Assembly: GCA_021791055.1 (NCBI GenBank)
Contig: JAJYXI010000026.1
Coordinates: 1 to 41,537 of the forward strand
Origin: Nitrospirota bacterium
GTDB taxonomy: Bacteria; Nitrospirota; Thermodesulfovibrionia; Thermodesulfovibrionales; Dissulfurispiraceae
DNA length: 41,537 bases
Direction: 5' to 3'
Part shown: piece by piece, positions 38,447-41,537 of the stretch
How the letters are laid out: every line of letters begins with the position of its first letter
How positions within the stretch are numbered: position 1 is the stretch's first letter
The notes under the pieces: model-generated
What the model was told of the DNA's origin: nothing
Seen by the model: the letters and a program-made list of their open reading frames with translations, nothing else
The model's database searches: none
Translations under genes and position numbers: made by a program

Positions 38447-40980
38447 AACGGCTCCACCCATTCATTATCCCCTGCCCCTTTTTTTCCATAAAGGGCTGTT
38501 CTTGTGATTTCTAATTTATTCATATTCATTCCGAATATCGCCTCGGCAATCTCTCCGATTCTAACCTTAATATTATCTGTATCTCTAAGAATTAATCTGG
38601 CTGATGCTTCATTATCAGCTTCAGAAAAAATCACATCCTCTATGCATGGCAATATATCAACATCTCTACCGTCACGCTGAACGACAATTGGGGCACGGGG
38701 CGATAGGCTATAGGCGATAGGCAAACCACCTACATCTCCAGTCTCAAACCTATTGCCTATTGCCTTTTGCCAATTGCCTCTTATTAAATACTCGTATCTT
38801 TTAATAAAGCTGTTTAAGGATGGGGTATCAGCCGTAATGAGCGCTATCCTATTTATCTTTATCCCTTGTGGCATCGTATCATTTAATTCCCTCATATAAA
38901 ATTCTATATCAAAGGGGGTAAAAACCTCCATATCAAAATATTCTCTCTCACCTGCCACGCCAACATTCAGAGGAGGACCAAATGAGACCTTTGGAGATGG
39001 ATGGAATCCCTTTGAGAAATCAAACGGCACTGATGCCCTCCTTAATCCTCTCAATACCGCCGTTACGAGTTCAAGGTGAGAAAGGTAACGCAGCATGCCT
39101 GTCTTTGAGAACTGGACGCGGACTCTTATTTTGTGAATAGGTGAATGGGTGAATGGGTGAATCGGCGCTGTTATTTCTTTATTCTCAAGTTTCTCCGTTT
39201 CTCCGATTCCCCGTTTCTCCATTTCTTTACACTTCAGTCCGCACGCTGTGCAGACCCTTCTACAGTCTTGCGTTCTCTCTTCTGTCAATGCCCTTTCATA
39301 TTCTTTATACAGAAAACCCTTCTTTATTCCGACATCTATGTTGTCCCACGGCAATCTTTCATCCTTCCCGTAGGTTCTCTCTGCATATGATGAGCCGTCT
39401 ATACCTGTCTTATCCATTGCATCAAGCCATTTATTAAAATCAAACATCTCCGACCATCCATCCAGTCTGCATCCTGATTCCCATGCCTTTTCTATCAGCA
39501 CCGATAGCCTTTCATCTCCCCTCGCAAATACAGCCTCAAGGAAGCTCATATGCTCATCATGTCCCTTGTACTTAAATTTCTTACTGCTCAACATTTCCCT
39601 CAAATATCTCTGCTTCCGCCTTATCTCGTCAAGGCTTATCTGCCCGCGCCACTGAAACGGTGTGTGTGGTTTAGGAACAAAGGGAGAGATAGTTATGCTT
39701 ATGTTCGCAAACCTTCCCATATTCTTCTTTGCTATATGCAGGGCATTCATTGCCATTCCCTTTATTGCCTCAATGTCTTCATCCGTCTCTGTTGGAAGTC
39801 CAATCATAAAATAGAGCTTGAGGGCATGCCAGCCCTCTCCGAAAAGGGCATTCAGCGCCCTCTCATAGTCATTATCGCTGAAATCTTTATTTATGACACT
39901 TCTTAGTCTTTCTGTTGCGGCCTCAGGGGCCATTGTAAAACCTGTCTTTCTTACAGCCCTAATCTCCTTTAATACATCTTGATTAACAACTCCTACTCTT
40001 AGAGACGGCAATGAAAGGGCTATCTTCGATCTGCCGAACCTTTTATTGCATCCTTTTATTACAGAAAGAAGGTTAGTGTAATCGCCCGCGCTCAGGGATG
40101 TGAATGATACCTCATCATAACCTGTGTTCTTCAGGGACTCTTCAGCAATCCTCAAAACATTCTCTGGACTTCTCTCCCTCAACGGCCTGTAAATCATCCC
40201 TGCCTGACAGAACCTGCAGCCCATCGTGCATCCCCGCGATACCTCTATGTTTATCCTGTCATGCACGATAGATGCATAAGGAACGACAGGCTTCACAGGA
40301 TATGGTGCGCTATCAAGGTTCCGGACAAATCTCCTCTTTATCGCAGATTCTGATTTATGAATAGAAGGAACATAGAAACCCTCTATCTTAGAAATTTCTT
40401 TGAGAATCGATTCCTTTTTCCCATCGTCACTCAATTTCGACTGCCTTACCACATCAATTAATTCAAGCACTGCATCTTCGCCATCGCCGACCAAGAAGGC
40501 ATCGATAAAAGCAGCCATTGGCGCAGGATTAACTGTGCATGGCCCTCCTGCTATAACAACCGGCAATTTTTCTTTTGAATTAATTCTCTCCTCTGAGCGG
40601 AGAGGAATGGATCCAAGATGAAGCATATTCAAGACAGTCGTGTATGAGAGTTCATACTGGAGGCTGAAACCGATGACATCAAATTCATTAAGGGAAGTTT
40701 TTGATTCGAGGGATGAAAGGAGGATATTGTTTCCCTTCAAGTATTCTTCAAGGTCCGTCCATGGAGAAAAAAACCTTTCGGCAGAGGCATAAGGCAGTTT
40801 ATTTATTATTTCATAGAGGATCTTTAATCCGAGATGGGACATTCCCACTTCATAAACATCGGGAAAGCACAATGCAATATTCACATTGCCGGGAAGAATT
40901 TTCTTAGAAAATTTTTCCCGGAATGAATTTAGCTCACTGCCTATATAACGGCTGGGCCTCTGGAAGGAAGAAAGCTTCAC
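38443..40980 (-). CDS. TIGR03960 B12-binding-type radical SAM protein fused to TIGR03936/DUF2344 domain
   Basis: An 845-aa protein. Residues 1-240 are a cobalamin-binding-like domain (NIALCFPDVYEVGMSHLGLK, VIAGGPCTVNPAPMAAFIDA). The radical SAM cluster is C251, C255 and C258 (CTMGCRFCQAG). A DUF2344 domain begins at about 625 (IRVRVQFSKTGMLRYLSHLE, FSKGFHPSPKVSFGPPLN). The family usually precedes rng, as here. Its reaction is not established. Three repeat arrays lie inside it. Two octamer arrays (39133-39164 and 39190-39221) encode the linker between the domains (KLENKEITAPIHPFTHSPIH), and a paired heptamer element (38701-38779) sits in the DUF2344 domain (KAIGN ... LPIAYSL). Confidence 0.93.
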   Translation of the reverse strand: MKLSSFQRPSRYIGSELNSFREKFSKKILPGNVNIALCFPDVYEVGMSHLGLKILYEIINKLPYASAERFFSPWTDLEEYLKGNNILLSSLESKTSLNEFDVIGFSLQYELSYTTVLNMLHLGSIPLRSEERINSKEKLPVVIAGGPCTVNPAPMAAFIDAFLVGDGEDAVLELIDVVRQSKLSDDGKKESILKEISKIEGFYVPSIHKSESAIKRRFVRNLDSAPYPVKPVVPYASIVHDRINIEVSRGCTMGCRFCQAGMIYRPLRERSPENVLRIAEESLKNTGYDEVSFTSLSAGDYTNLLSVIKGCNKRFGRSKIALSLPSLRVGVVNQDVLKEIRAVRKTGFTMAPEAATERLRSVINKDFSDNDYERALNALFGEGWHALKLYFMIGLPTETDEDIEAIKGMAMNALHIAKKNMGRFANISITISPFVPKPHTPFQWRGQISLDEIRRKQRYLREMLSSKKFKYKGHDEHMSFLEAVFARGDERLSVLIEKAWESGCRLDGWSEMFDFNKWLDAMDKTGIDGSSYAERTYGKDERLPWDNIDVGIKKGFLYKEYERALTEERTQDCRRVCTACGLKCKEMEKRGIGETEKLENKEITAPIHPFTHSPIHKIRVRVQFSKTGMLRYLSHLELVTAVLRGLRRASVPFDFSKGFHPSPKVSFGPPLNVGVAGEREYFDMEVFTPFDIEFYMRELNDTMPQGIKINRIALITADTPSLNSFIKRYEYLIRGNWQKAIGNRFETGDVGGLPIAYSLSPRAPIVVQRDGRDVDILPCIEDVIFSEADNEASARLILRDTDNIKVRIGEIAEAIFGMNMNKLEITRTALYGKKGAGDNEWVEPL
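38701..38779. repeat. Paired heptamer arrays inside the TIGR03936 domain
   Basis: Three units (cgatagg, ctatagg, cgatagg; 38701-38721) face five units in the opposite orientation (caaacct, attgcct, attgcct, tttgcca, attgcct; 38745-38779). The same unit family makes up the arrays inside ogt (11563-11651). Confidence 0.85.
39133..39221. repeat. Two four-unit octamer arrays in the inter-domain linker
   Basis: Four 8-bp units (gtgaatag, gtgaatgg, gtgaatgg, gtgaatcg; 39133-39164) and four further units of another sequence (tttctccg, tttctccg, attccccg, tttctcca; 39190-39221), each array exactly 32 bp, lie 25 bp apart. Both are read in frame by the radical-SAM fusion gene. Confidence 0.85.
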
Positions 40981-41043
40981 TTTTTAGAATACCATTTGAA
41001 CAGAAATTTAGGCAAGAAAGTAAAAACAAAATCCCCAAAAAAT

Positions 41044-41073
41044 ATTAGACTCTGTATGCGTACAGAGCCTAAT
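41044..41073 (-). terminator. Strong terminator of the histone-like gene
   Basis: Arms 41044-41056 and 41061-41073 pair over 13 bp with one wobble and a 4-nt loop. On the minus strand the hairpin is followed by a run of six T. It lies 35 bp after the stop codon of the Lys-rich gene. Confidence 0.85.
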
Positions 41074-41108
41074 GTCAATCACTCTACTAAATAAAAATTA
41101 TCTAATTC

Positions 41109-41249
41109 TTATTTTTTAGCGGTAGTTTTCTTTGCAGTCGTCTTTTTTGCTGTAGCCTTTTTTGCTGTTGTCTTTTTCGCTACAGTCTTCTTTGGTGCCG
41201 CCTTCTTTGGTGCTGCCTTCTTGGTTATTGCTTTCTTTGCTGTTGCCAT
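41109..41249 (-). CDS. 46-aa Lys/Ala/Thr-rich histone H1-like protein
   Basis: ATG at 41249, TAA at 41109-41111. The protein begins MATAKKAITKKAAPKKAAPK and continues with near-perfect five-residue repeats of the form AKKTT (KKTVA, KKTTA, KKATA, KKTTA, KKTTA). It has about 40 percent Lys, no acidic residues and no hydrophobic core, like the C-terminal tails of histone H1 and bacterial H1-like proteins (HctB, AlgP tails). It should bind DNA or RNA without specificity and may help compact the nucleoid. AAGGAGGA lies seven bases before the ATG, a good promoter is at 41293-41321 and a strong terminator follows, so it is a self-contained, probably highly expressed gene. Confidence 0.8.
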   Translation of the reverse strand: MATAKKAITKKAAPKKAAPKKTVAKKTTAKKATAKKTTAKKTTAKK

Positions 41250-41292
41250 CTTCAATCCTCCTTAATTTTTATTTGGAATAATTGTTATGTAA

Positions 41293-41321
41293 ATAATACA
41301 TATTAATTTCAAAAACTTCAA
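41293..41321 (-). promoter_or_regulatory. Promoter of the histone-like gene
   Basis: On the minus strand TTGAAG (41316-41321) and TATTAT (41293-41298) are 17 bp apart. The surrounding 160 bp are extremely AT-rich, with A tracts like those of strong UP-element promoters. Confidence 0.55.
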
Positions 41322-41411
41322 GAAAAATTATCATAAAAAAATTAAAATTGCATATTAAATAAAAGCTCAAAATAAAATTAAAATGCAATTTTCAACTTCG
41401 ATACAGAATCA

Positions 41412-41537
41412 GGTAGTGTCAAGATTTATGTGTAAATTCTTTTAAGGGTTTTCTTCCCCATGTATCATTCAAGTGGCTCATAACAGCATAGACTATCCTT
41501 TCAATGCTTTCAGTGTTATTGAAGCAACTCATCGGTC
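41412..41537 (-). mobile_element. IS256-family insertion sequence, 3' (transposase-end) terminus
   Basis: Positions 41412-41441 form a terminal inverted repeat starting GGTAGTGTCAAGATTT and containing TGTGTAAATT. It matches the left-end repeat (125-95) at 22 of 30 positions. The transposase tail lies inside. The element leaves the window on the right. Confidence 0.85.
41419..41537 (-). CDS. IS256-family (mutator-type) transposase, C-terminal fragment
   Basis: The last 38 codons lie in the window. The product ends in FTHKS with the stop at 41419-41421, which overlaps the IS terminus itself. The residues NNTESIERIVYAVMSHLNDT then WGRKPLKEF match the end of IS256/mutator transposases, where the tail of the protein is encoded by the inverted repeat. 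Only the C-terminal part can be seen, so activity cannot be judged. Confidence 0.85.
   Translation of the reverse strand, partial: PMSCFNNTESIERIVYAVMSHLNDTWGRKPLKEFTHKS

Noticed and set aside
1-41537. A 41-kb composite transposon between the IS256 ends
   Set aside because: The content is mostly housekeeping genes, and no target duplication can be seen; contig breakage at repeats is simpler.

Overview
The window is a gene-dense bacterial chromosome segment with near-complete strand-switching operons and moderate GC. The gene set suggests an anaerobic, Gram-negative-type (diderm) lineage: outer-membrane Slp-like and other lipoproteins, a tripartite efflux module, a ferredoxin-linked split glutamate synthase, a DHH-CBS-tRNA nucleotidyltransferase fusion, a TIGR03960/TIGR03936 radical-SAM fusion beside RNase G, and many Fe-S proteins. 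This mix fits Nitrospirota (Thermodesulfovibrio-like) best, with Desulfobacterota as the alternative; the taxonomic call is an inference from gene content only. Both ends of the window lie inside IS256-family elements: the 5' end of one transposase at the left and the 3' end of another at the right, both on the minus strand. The window may therefore be a unique segment, possibly an assembly contig, bounded by repeated IS copies.

Layout. 1-860: IS256 end, then a frameshifted lipoprotein gene and coding debris. 865-4350: an HhH-GPD/endonuclease III-like protein, an isoaspartyl peptidase, an unknown 262-aa protein and a MOSC protein. 4443-8741: an ABC ATPase, an FtsX-type permease and a HlyD-like adaptor forming one efflux operon. 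8760-9420: a nonsense-mutated KTSC gene, then a CBS-pair protein with its own promoter and terminator. 9477-10137: a minus-strand operon of three tiny genes, one only 43 codons and coupled by an ATGA overlap. 10226-11744: ogt and the AmmeMemoRadiSam radical-SAM enzyme. 11781-14105: penicillin-binding protein 1A. 14118-17228: a MerR regulator and the DHH/CBS/CCA fusion. 17354-22468: a three-gene glutamate synthase (amidotransferase; ferredoxin-FMN synthase; GXGXG-GltD-ferredoxin) ending in a strong terminator. 22544-23469: tRNA-Pro(CGG), two small genes and tRNA-Arg(CCT); neither tRNA encodes CCA, so the CCA enzyme is needed. 23488-28914: a 2TM/PLD-like protein and a cell-wall operon (broken polysaccharide deacetylase, putative glycoside hydrolase, beta-lactamase-NamZ fusion). 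29087-33030: a radical SAM/SPASM protein, Nfu, a CopD-like membrane protein, Slp lipoprotein, ClpS, a TPR protein and cyclophilin. 33045-40980: an eight-gene, mostly translationally coupled minus-strand operon (radical-SAM fusion, RNase G, LarE, GlcF-like, YkgJ-like, transaldolase-like, DUF2007-like, unknown). 41109-41249: a 46-aa Lys/Ala/Thr-rich histone-like gene.

The most unusual signal is a set of short degenerate tandem arrays with 7- or 8-bp units, usually 3-6 units each. They occur at several unlinked places and in several sequence families. Some are paired as inverted arms. Most sit in frame inside otherwise conserved enzymes (Ogt, GlcF-like, TIGR03936 domain), and one covers the end of a gene. 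Further points of interest are start codons placed directly after TATAAT boxes without Shine-Dalgarno sequences (candidate leaderless mRNAs), an RBS-sequestering hairpin in the left IS, and several decaying genes next to intact operons.
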